Assembly: GCA_026075535.2 (NCBI GenBank)
Contig: AP026543.1
Location: forward strand, 2,294,001-2,358,000
From: Tricholoma matsutake
Taxonomy: Eukaryota > Basidiomycota > Agaricomycetes > Agaricales > Tricholomataceae
Direction of reading: 5' to 3'
Length of the DNA: 64,000 nucleotides
Of the stretch, positions 20,218 to 31,543 are shown in pieces (positions within the stretch are counted from its first letter, which is position 1; each line of letters opens with the position of its first letter). A model generated the notes under the pieces. It did no database searches and was not told where the DNA came from. It was given only the letters and a program-made list of their open reading frames with translations. The translations under genes and the position numbers were made by a program.

Positions 20218-20574
20218 ATGCTGTGGCACAGCGGTTTGTTGTGCTAGGTAACTTAGTAATATTTGAGGGTTCAATTCTCACCCGGGCAAACATTTTTAAA
20301 TGGACCAATTCCAGTCCTACCAGTCTGAGTCAGTCTGAGTCAGACCTGCATGGACCAAAACAAGTCCCAGTCCATGCAAATTAATTTATACTCAGAATTG
20401 TCCAAGTACACTCTGAGTGGTTTTCACTTGGAATCCGTGCGGATCCACATGGACTGGAGAGGCCAGAACACAAGTAAAATTGGGTTCAACTTTCTGCTTG
20501 GAATCTGCGTGGATCTGTGCAGATTCTGTGTCATTCTGCATGGAGCCACTAGGAAGATCTGGAGGAGTATAAAG
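20218..20574 (+). repeat. tRNA-derived SINE-like element, family 2
   Basis: The head resembles a tRNA gene: A-box-like GTGGCACAGCGG at 20223-20234 and B-box-like GGTTCAATTCT at 20268-20278, the two RNA polymerase III internal promoter blocks. It is not a working tRNA gene because the stems do not pair well. The body repeats GGAATCCGTGCGGATCC-like units. The 3' end is CTGGAGGAGTATAAAG (20559-20574). The element sits between two inverted module copies. A related body and tail lie at 21690-21864. Confidence 0.6.
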
Positions 20575-20659
20575 ACCTCAGAGTTGCACACAGATATGTG
20601 GATGCTATTGACCTGCATTGCCTGCCCCCTTCAAGTGCGGCATCCTCCTCTGACTGTAA

Positions 20660-20815
20660 CAACCCCTTCCAGCCCCCTGCCCCCTGCAAATGAGCTGAGC
20701 TGATGCCACGTGGGCCCAAATGACAACAATTGTTGTTTGGGCCCCAAGTAAGTTTTTTTTTTCTTTCTTGTTTATATGACATTACTAAGTACATTTTCAT
20801 TGTAATTTAGGTTCT
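20660..20815 (+). repeat. Palindrome plus intron-like module, copy 4 (right inverted arm)
   Basis: Plus-strand copy with the best-preserved palindrome, GGGCCCAAATGACAACAAT / TTGTTGTTTGGGCCC (20712-20744). It is followed by GTAAGT at 20748, T9, and ATTTAG ending at 20810. With the arm at 19885-20037 it makes a ~150-bp inverted repeat enclosing about 620 bp. Confidence 0.62.
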
Positions 20816-20899
20816 ATTCTAACTGAAACGATGGATGCTGGTGTGTCACAACCCACCCATGCCCCATCCCCTCCTTCCAATTGAGGGTGTCAAATGCCA

Positions 20900-21545
20900 C
20901 GCCATCTGCCCCCAGCCCCCATGAGCAACTGCTCAGGGGTGGGGGTCAATTGACCATGATGACCATATGACAGGGGGAGAACATGATGCTGCCATGACCA
21001 ACACCCATCCCCAGCCCTGTGAGCCTCTGCTTGTGGGGTGGGTACAGGTGGAACAGCCAGAGAGATGGGGGGACCACAGGGGAACAACGAACACTGACGA
21101 GGGGGAGGACCAAGCAACAAGGGGGGGAATGATGAGGGGAGCAACTGAGGAAGGGGGAGAGGGGGGGAGACATGATGAGATGGCAGGGGGGAGAAATGAT
21201 GAGATGGCTGGGAGGGGGATGAAACAACGAGGAGGGAGGGGGGGGGAGAATGAGACCATGAGGAGGGGGGGACAAGACCAATATGAGGGATGGGGAGACA
21301 GGGAGGGCAGGGGAGGGGGGACCAAATCATGACCAGGGGGGAGGGCAAATGAAATGATGATGGCCAGGGGGGAAACAAGATGAGGAGGAGGAGAATGAGA
21401 CAATAACAGCAATGACAGCGAGCACCACCCACCTCCAGCCTCATGAGCAACTGCTCATGGGGTGGATAGTGGGTGGAATGATGATGCTGGAGGCACCGAT
21501 GATGAGAGGGGGGAGGGGTAGACCAATGGCAAACCACACAAAAAC
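20900..21545. repeat. Purine-rich low-complexity block with GAGCAACTGCTC units
   Basis: Dominated by GGGGGGA and GAGGGGG runs, with GAGCAACTGCTCAGGGGTGG near 20922, a related GAGCCTCTGCTTGTGGGGTGG near 21020 and GAGCAACTGCTCATGGGGTGG near 21447. Long open frames on both strands here are compositional. No gene is called. Confidence 0.55.
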
Positions 21546-21689
21546 AAGGGGTTTTATTCTACTTCTTCTATTTTATTGTAATAGTATCTAGTAATGTATC
21601 TAAATTATAATCCACTACTAATATATTAAGAATGACTAAATTCAGAAAAATGAAGTGTGGAATGACTCGGAATAGCTTGGAACATAGGT

Positions 21690-21864
21690 AAACCAGCAAG
21701 TACACACACTTTGGCCATATTCCACATGGATTGACACAGATTCCACATGGACTGACATGGACTCCGCATGGACCAGTTTGGACTAACTCAGAATCCATGC
21801 AGATCTGCATGGAGTTCTAGTGGTCCATGTGGATCCACTAGGAACACCTGGAGGAGTGTAAAGT
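21690..21864 (+). repeat. SINE family 2, partial copy (body and tail)
   Basis: Repeats of TCCACATGGATTGACACAGA-type units resembling the body of 20218-20574, ending in CTGGAGGAGTGTAAAG at 21848-21863. The tRNA-like head is missing. Confidence 0.45.
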
Positions 21865-23022
21865 ATTGGATTTTCTTGGCCCACCCTTCCCTCTCTTTGC
21901 ATTGTAACCTTTTGATTGTAAGCTTGTGGATGTAACTCCAAACACATCTAATGTCATATGATGTGACATATCTGTGACCAGGAACATGTGAACTGATCAA
22001 CACGTGTAAGAAAGTATTGATGTATCGTCATGTTAGTATCTACAACTATGTACTATATACTGGTAATAAGAAGGCTACTCTATGGGTTAGGGTTAGGGTA
22101 GTGTGTATCTACAACCTACAGAAGAGTTTGTGAGGCATAAAGGATGACAGGCACTGGGGAATCCCAGAGCCATCCTGTTTTGCTTTTATAAGCTCTTCAG
22201 GTTCTATCATTATGCATGCCCAGGGTAGGGCTGACAAATGCTGAGGCTGAGTCTGACAGATCAACCTCAGGCTTACAAACATTAGTAGCCAATCTTTAGT
22301 AAGATGCTTACCAATCTCCATTCCCAGATGGTATATAAAGAGCAGGGTAAGCAGATAAGCTTGAGTACATTTATGCACCTTTTCTAAGTATGTACTAATA
22401 TCTTAGACACATACACCTAGTAAGCACGTCTAAGCATTTCCAAACAGGCACACACTATCTTCCTCGCATGGCGCCTCTGCCAAATCCTGCCCTTTGCTGA
22501 CATCCCAATGCTGGCAGGCAAAGTAACTCTCCCACCATTAACCTTCTTAGGGTTCAGTTAGGGTCTTTAGAGTTAGGGTTAGAGTTTGGGTCAGCTAATG
22601 CAATCATTGATTAGCAAATCTTGGTTACTTGTATACAATTGAGTATATGACTCACAGTTAGGGTTTGGGTTAATCACAGTAGCTGCTGTAATCCCCTAGG
22701 GGTCAATGTGCAAAAAATTACTTCAGACAGAGTCCATGAGACAAATGTGAGTGTTTTTGTCAAGAACTAGTGATTCTAAAGTTATCAGGAATAAGTTACT
22801 CTGTGCCCACTTGCTAGGTAAACGTAGCCTTACTAACGGTGATACACCTTAGCACATAAACTTTACACAACTGCATATGCAGCCCCAGAGACTTAGCCAG
22901 GTGTGAAATTCCCTGGTACCTTTATGTTCACCAAGATGCTTGGCTACTGTGTAGGCTTTCCCTATCTCCCGGGCATCTGGGGATGTAATTGTAAATGCAC
23001 CATCACCCTTTTGGGGATCCAT
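21865..23022. other. Intergenic sequence with scattered TTAGGG-like repeats
   Basis: No gene recognised. GGGTTAGGGTTAGGGT occurs at about 22084-22099. Single GTTAGGGTT, CTTAGGGTT and GTTAGGGTCT-type units are scattered at 22545-22670. TTAGGG is the usual telomere unit of filamentous fungi, but the tract is short and degenerate. Confidence 0.4.
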
Positions 23023-24301
23023 TGATAGGTCCACCTTGTCTTTCAAGCTTGGAAAACACATCTATGATCATTGTCAAAGCTCTATGAGTCTCTACAGACC
23101 TCTACAAAGCTCTATGAACCCATACAAACCCCTCTGAAGTTCTACGAACCTCTGCAAAGTCACAAAAATGCTTCGAAATTCCTCGCATGCCTTCAGCCTG
23201 TAATACAATTCCCCCAACCTTTGTACAGCTCAGAATATACACTTGGAACATCGTCAATGAGTTCCGAACCAGTTTCGAGCAATATCGCAGCGATATCAGC
23301 CTTCGAACAAGTCTGATATTTCCTTGACCGACTTCGAAAATCATCGAACATCAAAAATCGACATTGTACACTATATTGCTATCTGAATGGTCATTGCACA
23401 CATGCTAGATGTATTCCCTACAATTGTCAAACAATATTGCACTGATTTCGGGCCACAAATGAAGTCCAAAGAAACCTCAAACATCTTCAAAAAACCTCAA
23501 ACCTCGAAAAACATCTTCGGACACAGTATTTCCTATTCAAATGATCTTTGGACGCATGCTGGACATATGGGACACTATCTCGAGTATATTGAACACATTT
23601 CAACTGCATGTGCATGCATACAATCCGCTTGAAGCAGTTTCCGATGTTTTATGCAATTTATAATAAGGACAGTCCACTTTTAGCTATTCTTTCTTATTAT
23701 TTCTTCATCATGTGTTATATTCACCCTTTCTAGTCTCGCTTTATTGTTCTGATATACTTCTATTGTCTTTTGCCTCGAGTTTTCCACATGTTTGCCTCAT
23801 GTTCTCTAGCCTTTTTAGGTAGTTTCTTTATTTTATATAAAAAGATGTACTAGATACAAAGAAAAACAAGAAAGTCGTCATCTTCCTCCCAGATCGCAGT
23901 GATTTGAGAGTACAGTTTAGTCTTATTCAGTCTGAAGTCTGGTGTTTTATGCTAAACTTCTTTGAAATTCTTTGAAATTCTTTGCATTTTTGCTCTTGTT
24001 TCCCTTGATTCACCTTAACTTTGCTTCTATTACTCGTCTGGTCTCCTGATCTTGTGTCCAAACATATTTGCACACTCCAAATTCATTGATCTAGCCTCAA
24101 AATTCCTCAAAATTCCTCAAAAGTCCTCAAAACACATTCTTATAGCTTTGAGTTGCTTTGACAAGCAGTCCTTTTATGACTATTTGACAGTTGATCTGAC
24201 AGGTGACATCTAGAGGGCCTCACATCCTTCCTCTGACTCATGTTATACCATCTGAAGCCATTTAGTAGGTTTTGTTTGGGTATCCGGGTTGAGCATCATC
24301 A
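23023..24301 (+). repeat. Solo LTR, TGATAGG family subtype 1
   Basis: A 1279-bp sequence collinear with 12510-13774, starting TGATAGGTCCACC and ending GAGCATCATCA. Differences from the other copy are mostly C/T and G/A. Neither flank shows internal element sequence, and I see no clear 5-bp duplication. Confidence 0.7.
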
Positions 24302-24329
24302 CTGTCTAAATGTGTATGGTCCTCATTTT

Positions 24330-24961
24330 TCACCGATAACTGATAACTTTAAATATATAAGCTGGGTTGACATCAGACCTATCAGAGGAGCTATCCTCAT
24401 CATCATCTGAGTCAGTAGTTCCAGCTTCTAAGGTATCTATATCTAATCTTGTGATGACAGTCTTTGGAAAAAGACTGGTAAGGTCAAATAGATTTAGTGT
24501 TTGTTTACGTGAAACTATTATTTTCCGATTAGCTAGGCCTATTGTCCACACATTTGGGATGGGGTGAGGTCCCAAGGGAGTGTCAATCACAATGCATTGC
24601 ACTAGACCAACAGCCTCAAGGTTGCCAGGGTCATCCAAGAATGGCAGATACCTGGTATTCATGTTAAGAGTACCAGATTCAGTGGTGGCAAGCCAGTCAC
24701 ACCAATAGCCTATAACTGCATCACCTAGTTCTTTTGCATTAAAGTAATTCCAAGCTGTATTGAATTTGGACTTAATTTGGCCAGCCATACATTCGAGAAC
24801 AAATGATACATCAATAATGCATCAGAGCATTATTGAAGATCTGCAGGCATTTCATATCCTGGGGCTCCAGCTGTCCAACAAGACAAGGCTGAGTGACCCA
24901 TCGTGGACTTCTAATCTTGATGCTTGCTAGCACTGTCCTTAGATATGATTCATTCAAAGCT
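24330..24961 (-). pseudogene. Unrecognised coding fragment, minus strand
   Basis: About 200 codons with protein-like composition. An upstream part (LNESYLRTVLASIKIRSP ... LQIFNNALMHY) is separated by a one-base frame change or small unspliced gap near 24815 from a 152-codon part starting MAGQIKSKFNTAWNYFNAK. The latter includes ELGDAVIGYWCDWL and ends in an acidic Ser/Asp-rich tail. A CTAAT branch-like site and TTTACAG acceptor precede the upstream part near 24962. I do not recognise the family. It lies just beyond a solo LTR. Confidence 0.4.
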
Positions 24962-27730
24962 CCTGTAAAGTCTAGTGCATTAGTAAACAAAGACTACATG
25001 TCAGGAGGATAGACTTGCCTTGAAATGAGGAACAAAAAAAAGGAAATACAAATGTTTGTCACTGTATCACATCACAAATCACATAGAATTCCACTGCAGT
25101 CAGATTCATTCTACTCCAGAGTTGGATATTGTTGTTGTTGTCCTACACCAAGGTGACTGAGTGGATGGATGGAGACCAGCACAATGACAATTGGTCATTT
25201 GCCATGACAGAAGTGCAATTGCCATATAAAGGGTCAATTCAGAATGACCTTCTGGCACTGCGGCAAATGTACATGGGCCACTTGATGAAACAAGACATGT
25301 CTTGCATAGGCTGAATGTCATGGCCCAATATCATTGACATTGCATTAACTTACAAGGAAATATTGGACCCTAGTCCAACCCTAGGAATCTAGGAATCCCC
25401 ATAACCCTAAGGGAACAGGAGTGGACAAAGTGGAGGAAGTGTGTCCATGGCTGTTACCATAACCATACTAGAAGAGATTGTGTGCAGCCACTGGCTCAAT
25501 GGAATCAGTATTCGGGTTGTGCATACTCAAATAATCTGAGTCTACTCTTGTAGCAGCGACATGCATGCTGTGCATCATAGGTCATGATTCCTGCTGAGAT
25601 ATGGCATCAGTATCTTTTTGTGGTTCAGATTCACGTGGCCCAGATGAATGTTCATGCAGATTGTCAGTGGAGTAAGTGTCCATGTCCATGTTGCAAAGGG
25701 AGGCACAGAGCGAGAGATGAGAGGCAGAAAGGTCTAGTGATGGGATATGATGAAGAATTGGAATTGGTTCTTGGGGAGGCTTGCTGGAGGAAGAAAGGTT
25801 AGCAAATGAATCAAGAAGGATTTGAAATTGAAATCAAAGTTTGCAGAGGGTTGGGTCATTCATGAACAGAAAGAAAGACAGGGACAGAAACTCTGATGGG
25901 AGTTCAAGGAATATAGAGTGTACTGCATGTGAGTTGTGGATCAAACAAGGGAGTAGGTGTGCTCATGATAACCTGAAGAGAATGATTAGACAAAAGAACA
26001 TACCGATCATCTGATGAGCTGGTAAACTACATCCCAATTCAATCCTGAATCTTGAGCTGGACTTGGTGGTAATATCAAAGGCTCATCGACTGTGAAAGCT
26101 AGATCTGCCAGACATTCAACAGCTGGCTCGACATCTCCAGTTTGAGTCAAAGGAAGTGGGACATCGAAATTTCTAGGTGATTGTTGGTGAGAGGACTTGT
26201 TATTATGAGACACTGGTCACAGTAGTGTGATGACTAGTGTTGCCCTAGCTTGAGCCAGGGCAACACTAGTGATGACAGATTGAATGAATAGATAAGAAAA
26301 TTGTTGTTGTAAGTGAATGGATGAGTTTAGATTGAGAAGACAAGATTTGTGGTGAAGAACAGTAATAATAGTGGATTGTGGTTGTTGGCAAGAAACCACA
26401 AAGAGAACAAGTCAATGTTCATCATTCTCAGGCTGTTCTGAGTGCATATTGGGTAACATTCTTACCTTGATTGATCTGCCATTAGTACACAGTTCTTATC
26501 TCAATTTCATATTCTTGCAACATGTCTTGCTGCAATCACTCATTTCAGTGGAGTATTTGTTAACTTGTAATTGTCATCTTCAAATGTTGAACTAAGTATC
26601 TGGCATCTGATCTAAATATACACCTTGAAAAATTGCACGTGACAGAAGTTCGTTGTTAGTGAAAAGCATGATTGTGATAGTCACATGCAAGTTCTATTTG
26701 ACCAGCCTGGTGCCTGGCTAAGTTCACACCATATTGCACAATACAGCCATGCTTGCATCACCTATCCATTTTATTGAGCCCTCTCTGCCTTGCGGAGACT
26801 AGGCACATATTATCTAGAAGTCACGCCCAGAGAATCCAGAGGCTTCTATTCCAAAAAGATTTTGATCCAAGGAGAGCAAAGTCTTGCAACAGTAGTCATT
26901 TTCCCAAGTATAAAAATCTTGCCAGGTCACTTTGTATACACCGTGCACAAGCACAGCAGTCTCCTGGAAAGTCCTAGCCAATGGTTTCTCAGCTTCTATG
27001 TGAGAGGATGCATCTGCATTGGGTTGAAGTTCCCAAATGGTTCTTTTCTTTTTTCTTCTTTTTACTAACTATTTTAATTTCATTTTATAATTATCTTGTA
27101 ACCACAGGCCCAACCAGTGATGACAGGGACAGACAGGGAATGGCCAATGACACAGAAAGGTGACAAACAATGACAACAACGGTGGCACAACGGGTGACCT
27201 AGATACCCACACCAAACACCTAACAAGACAACAGGTGTTCGATGATGAACCACGGAGATATGGCAAAGGCACTCAACACCCAGCACTCCAATGCCAATGA
27301 CAGACGACCAGTGCCTGCCACCACCCCCAACCACAATGGCAACCACCACCACCATGTAAGTATCAGGGCTGAAATTGAGATTATGTCTCCCTTGAAACTT
27401 GTAGAATCTGTCATTCACAAGAAAAACTTGAAGCACAGGGAGGTTATCCTCCAGTTGAAAAGTCCTTGTCCTGTTGCTCCCTTGAGCCACTCTGATGTGT
27501 GAAGTGCCTCCATGCCAACAGGGTGTGCCACATTAAAGTCAAAACCACCCTCTCCATCTGTGGAACATATCAGCTGGGCCCTGAAGACACATCAACTACC
27601 AACAAATAAAGAAATGAGCTCATTCCATATGTCGCTAGTATATTCCTGACATATCACTCACGAGAATCTGTGTGTAGTTTGTCTCACCACTTTCAATGTT
27701 GTTGTCTATCCTGTTGAGTGCTGAACATGG
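24962..27730. other. Gene-poor sequence, no confident coding region
   Basis: Short open frames only. A plus-strand stretch at 25129-25380 (YTKVTEWMDGDQHNDNWSF ... LRQMYMGHLM) looks protein-like but is interrupted by TGA at 25312. A segment at 26676-26740 (CACATGCAAGTTC...CAGCCTGGTG) resembles 18082-18120 and may be an old dispersed repeat. Nothing else was recognised. Confidence 0.35.
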
Positions 27731-28306
27731 GTGCAACTCCTCAACCAATCCATTGGCAAAGAAGGGAATAACTTTTACCTTGGGAAACCACTGACTTTGA
27801 CCCTGCAATTAGATTTGGCTACTTTGAACATAAAAAAATGGGACTTTAAGCTAGCAGCCTTTGGGACATCAATTCCAGCTGTCTTCAAAATGGAATGTGC
27901 AGAGGCAATCTGTGTGAAGCATACATATAATGCTGTAGAAAGAGTTGTTGAGGTTGATGGATCACTGACAAAGAAGGTTGTAAACATGCCTTGTGAGGGT
28001 GAGGTGCAATTCCAGCACCTCACAATGGCAGTTTCATGCCTTGTCTGGGCTCAAGCTTTGCATGATATTGTGTATGACTTCATCAAGGAGTCAGAAGAGT
28101 ACCTCAACAATGTCTCACCAGAGCCTCTGGTGATGGAAATGGTGGAAGATGAAGATGGAACAGAAGTACTCTTGTACTTCTATCACTCAGTTATGGGGGA
28201 ACAAGATAAACAGGACATTGGTATCTATTCAAGGAGGAATGAACTCTATCTAATACATCCAAGCCTGTATTCAACAGAAAAGGCATGTGACAGTGTAAGT
28301 GACTAA
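27731..28306 (+). pseudogene. Alpha-kinase-like protein, N-terminal lobe fragment
   Basis: A 191-codon open frame. The tract VFKMECAEAICVKHTY, followed after ~30 residues by LTMAVSCLVWAQALHDIVYDFI, resembles the N-lobe of the atypical alpha-kinases that are expanded in mushroom genomes: an FK near the start of the strand pair, a VK lysine that would contact ATP, and a helix of the E..LYWA..L...YDFI type. The usual C-lobe segments (a glycine-rich loop and the zinc-binding His/Cys residues) do not follow; after an acidic stretch the frame ends at TAA 28304-28306. So it is either truncated or continues in unidentified exons. Assignment is from remembered family patterns only. Confidence 0.4.
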
Positions 28307-28849
28307 TCATCTGATTGTAATTGTCCAATCATGGTAAGGAATCCTGGTAAGAGTATAGATATACTCTTACAGAAGAGCAGGCAAATTTTTTGGTGTTTAG
28401 TCAACATGTGCAATATTGGAAGACGAAGAAGCAGGTGTTTGTATCCAATTATCAAGGTAAAAACAATCCATATCCCCTATGACTTAATCACTAACTCCCC
28501 CAGGTAGCAATACATTACTGAGTGATCCTCAGATTTCATCAGTGGGATAAGCCTCAATGTTTCTTTGAACATATTTCATATCTAACTACATCTTCCAAGC
28601 ACCCTTGGTCCTATTGGAGTAGTGTGTGTGGGCACACCTACTCCAGGTAGTCATGTGATCAGCTAGTCTGTAGACAGCAGCATGTACATAGTCATGGTCA
28701 TACAATCATAGCAGCAGCCTCCACCATTTCTATAGGAGATGGATCTGCCATCTCCATCTTGGTGATGAGAGCATGACTCGATGCACTCACAGCTGCTTTG
28801 TTCTATTTTAGTCACTTCTGCTTTTTTATTCTTGCGTGCCACATTGCAA
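28307..28849. other. Intergenic sequence, nothing recognised
   Basis: No open frame or repeat with support. Confidence 0.3.
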
Positions 28850-29498
28850 TGCACCAAGCTTGCAACTAGCTATACTTCTTAGTCTACTGCTCTTGAGTCT
28901 CCAGCCCTAGCATCCAGTTGCAGCCACAGAACCACAGAACCACAGTCTACTAGTCCCCCAGTCCACCAGTGATACAGAAACCAACACCAGTGATACAGAA
29001 CCATCCCCAGCCACACAGAACCAGTGTCAGCTCTAGTCTACCAGTACCAGCTCACCAGCATCATCACAGTCTCTTAACAGCATTCTCTGCCAGTATGCCA
29101 GGTCCAGGACAAGTCACAAGGCAAACAAAGCCAAAAGAAAAATTTGCATTACTTAGTCTCTCAAAACTATCGTCAATCGTCTAACAACTTTGTCATCTTT
29201 TTCTACATCATCTTCGCATATTGTCATTGTCTCATGAACTCCTCAAAACCATTTTGAGGCTCTTCAAATTCTTTTGGACCACTGCTAAATTCTTTTGTAT
29301 CTTTTTGAAATGCTTCTTAGGGTTTCATGCTACCTCGTACTGCTTTGCAAGACTTTGCAATGCTTCATACTACATCTACCGACCTTTGGTTAGCACGGTG
29401 ATATTTGGTACCACCTTGCAACCTTCCTCTGACTTGTGTTATATCTCCTAAGACCAGTTTAGTTGGTTTTGGTTGAGTTTTCAGGTTGAGCATCATCA
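28850..29498 (+). repeat. 3' part of a TGATAGG-family LTR
   Basis: From about 28850 the order of short motifs follows the LTRs of element C (ACTAGCTA..CTTAG, CTCTTGAGTC, CTCAAAACYATCG, TTTCTACATC). The end matches the family: ACCACCTTGCAACCTTCCTC, then GGTTGAGCATCATCA (ends 29498). The 5' half is missing or replaced by ACAGAACCA-type short repeats at 28930-29030. Confidence 0.5.
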
Positions 29499-29667
29499 CC
29501 GTGGTAGAATACACAGCACTTGAAGCAGCCAAGGTGCAGACAGAGTAGGTCCTTTTCCTCCTTGGTTGCACTCAAGGAGGAAATGATGTAAACAGAAAAT
29601 TTGTATGAATTCAAGATGATGATGCTATCAAAGACAATTGTACGATAATCAACCTGGTGACACATGA

Positions 29668-30177
29668 TTGTGCACCTTAAGTAATAGTAATAAGAATAGC
29701 AAGGATGGTGTCAAGTATGCTGGTAAGAGAGAATCTCTTACAGTTTGTCATATACACCATTTTTGTGAGGACATCTGGGTATTGGAAATTCCCAAGAGTC
29801 CCACCCATCCTGAGAGCCCTGACTGCCAAACAACAGGCAATAGAGTCATCAACAATGTAGATTACCAGCTAATACACCCTATGTCCTCTCTGAACTTGCA
29901 AGACATAGTTGCCTTGAGCCATAAGTATCCTGACCTTTCCTTTGGCCAAGTCCAGCAGTTCATCTCACTGGCCTCAAAACTGAAAGGAGACATCCTTCTA
30001 GTGCAGCCATCTTCTGTACTAGCCAATGGGGTTCCAGGATCAGAATACTGGACTCGGGGTTGGTTAGTTAGTCCAGCCAAAGGTTACAAAAAAAAAATAA
30101 ACATTCATTTAATATACCTTAAAAAGTCCTCTACAGCCATTGTTCCATGCTCAGGATACTCGGAAGATGCATTGTGA
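29668..30177 (+). CDS. Unrecognised coding fragment upstream of PHD gene
   Basis: A 169-codon open frame. The central part (SSLNLQDIVALSHKYPDL ... VQQFISLASKLKGDILLVQ) has normal protein composition and ends in WTRGWLVSP. The last ~35 residues after AKGYKKKIN look like intron read-through, since an A-rich tract follows. I recognise no family. It lies 130 bp upstream of, and in the same orientation as, the PHD-finger exons, so it could be an upstream exon of that gene or a separate one. Confidence 0.3.
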   Translation: MCTLSNSNKNSKDGVKYAGKRESLTVCHIHHFCEDIWVLEIPKSPTHPESPDCQTTGNRVINNVDYQLIHPMSSLNLQDIVALSHKYPDLSFGQVQQFISLASKLKGDILLVQPSSVLANGVPGSEYWTRGWLVSPAKGYKKKINIHLIYLKKSSTAIVPCSGYSEDAL

Positions 30178-30306
30178 TGTATCCATAGCTAAAATACATG
30201 GCTGATCTCCAATATATAGTAGATAAGATCAAGTTCTTGATCTTGATTGGATCTCAACAAGATCTCAATTTCATGAAAAAAAGGAATTCAACTCTAAACA
30301 GACACA

Positions 30307-30792
30307 ATGGAGCCTGTAGAAGAGGTAAGCACATCAGGCATTATATTAGATTAATGAAATTACAAGTCAATTTATGTAATGAAATGTTTGCAACAACCTA
30401 AATCCCCTTGAAGGATGATGATTCAAGTGCTGGGTGGCTTCTCTGGAAGTCCCATTTTTGTCTGGGCTTGCAGTGACTGGTCTCATGGCACAACCAACTG
30501 AAAATACACAAAATGAGACATCAGGAAGACCTAAATGTAAGATTTTTGTTGTGCTGAATCAGTGCCTTTGTGGAGAGACAGCAAATCCAGCCTCAGGCAT
30601 GGTGCTGGAGTGTAAACAGACCAGCTGTGAGACACAATGGGCAAGTACTTGATTTAATTTTTGGAAAAAGTCTATCTGATACATTTATTTGTATTCTAGT
30701 ATCATCTAGCTTGTGTAGAACTTGACCAGGTGCCCAGAAAATGGGTTTGCAACACTTGTGCATTGTCTCAGGGAAAGGTGACATGGCAATGA
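30307..30792 (+). CDS. Small PHD-finger protein
   Basis: Encodes a C4HC3 PHD zinc finger, a module that usually reads histone H3 tails. The pattern is CLC-x13-C-x4-C-x5-H-x2-C-x11-C-x2-C, with a Trp before the His (CETQWYHLAC), most like the ING-type spacing. It is assembled from three exons: 30307-30324, 30428-30640 and 30700-30792. The second intron (30641-30699) starts GCAAGT and ends TCTAG, a GC-AG intron, and lies inside the finger between TGG and TAT. The result is about 107 residues ending at TGA. The start ATG at 30307 and the first intron are the weakest parts; extra upstream exons are possible. Function is inferred from the finger alone. Confidence 0.6.
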
Positions 30793-31128
30793 TGTCATAT
30801 CTCCTTATTAGGATATGGTGCCTGATTATGCAGTTAGTTAGTCCATCGACAAAGGCTGAAAAAAAAAATCCAACCTTATGTGCCAGGTTCAGATCCCTTG
30901 GTACTAGCATTTGATCCACCTGATATTCTTCTTCCACAATCACTGCTTTCTTGCAGAAATGCTGCAGTATCTCTGTGAGTTGTGTTGATAGCTGTTGGGA
31001 AACTCTGAAATCAACCATTTGTAATGATGCCAACTGGCTTGAGGACAGCATAACACAAGATTTTGCCACACATGGCCATCCTCTTGGGCTTTCTGCATCC
31101 AAATGTGTACCCAGAGCCAACTTGAGAG

Positions 31129-31455
31129 TACTTTACACTCCCCCACCTATTCCAGTTGGATTCCAGTTTGTCTGGCCAAAATTTCTGGAATTTCTGGAAT
31201 CTGGTGGAATTTTTTTTGTATGTAGTTTTCCCTATGCAGCACAATTCCAGTCGGAATAAGGATCCAATTTACACCCAGAATCCCCAGAATCTGACCGGAC
31301 TCATCACAACCAGAATAACAGGAATAACCGGACTAACCAGAATAACTGGAATGCACATGCTTTCCCAAATAAAAGTTCAACACACATCAAGAATTGAACC
31401 CTCGACCTTGGGTCTGCATATCACAGTGTGCTTAACCACTGAGCTACCAGGTAAT
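31129..31455 (-). repeat. tRNA-derived SINE-like element, family 1 (minus copy)
   Basis: On the minus strand the head reads TGGTAGCTCAGTGGTTAAGC (A-box) at about 31449-31430 and GAGGGTTCAATTC (B-box) at 31402-31390. The body follows with GGAATAACYGGA-type repeats and a second C/G-rich half. It ends ...AATAGGTGGGGGAGTGTAAAG at 31147-31133. The copy at 42885-43191 shares head, repeats and tail. Confidence 0.62.
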
Positions 31456-31543
31456 TATTCCTCTACATACCTTTAATACCTTTATGACCAAACCAAGGTG
31501 CATAGTTAACTGCAGCCATTAACAGAATAATTAATAAGTACGC

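Noticed and set aside
20218..20300. Possible tRNA gene
   Set aside because: A- and B-box-like blocks exist, but acceptor and anticodon stems do not pair, and the downstream repeated body and shared tail fit a SINE.
20890..21537. 215-codon Pro/Ser-rich frame on the minus strand
   Set aside because: Entirely low-complexity GGGGGA-rich DNA; other frames are open too, and no start, intron or domain supports it.
30593..31120. 175-codon minus-strand ORF
   Set aside because: It is antisense to the PHD exons in part, has no recognisable domain, and the sense strand has the better supported gene.
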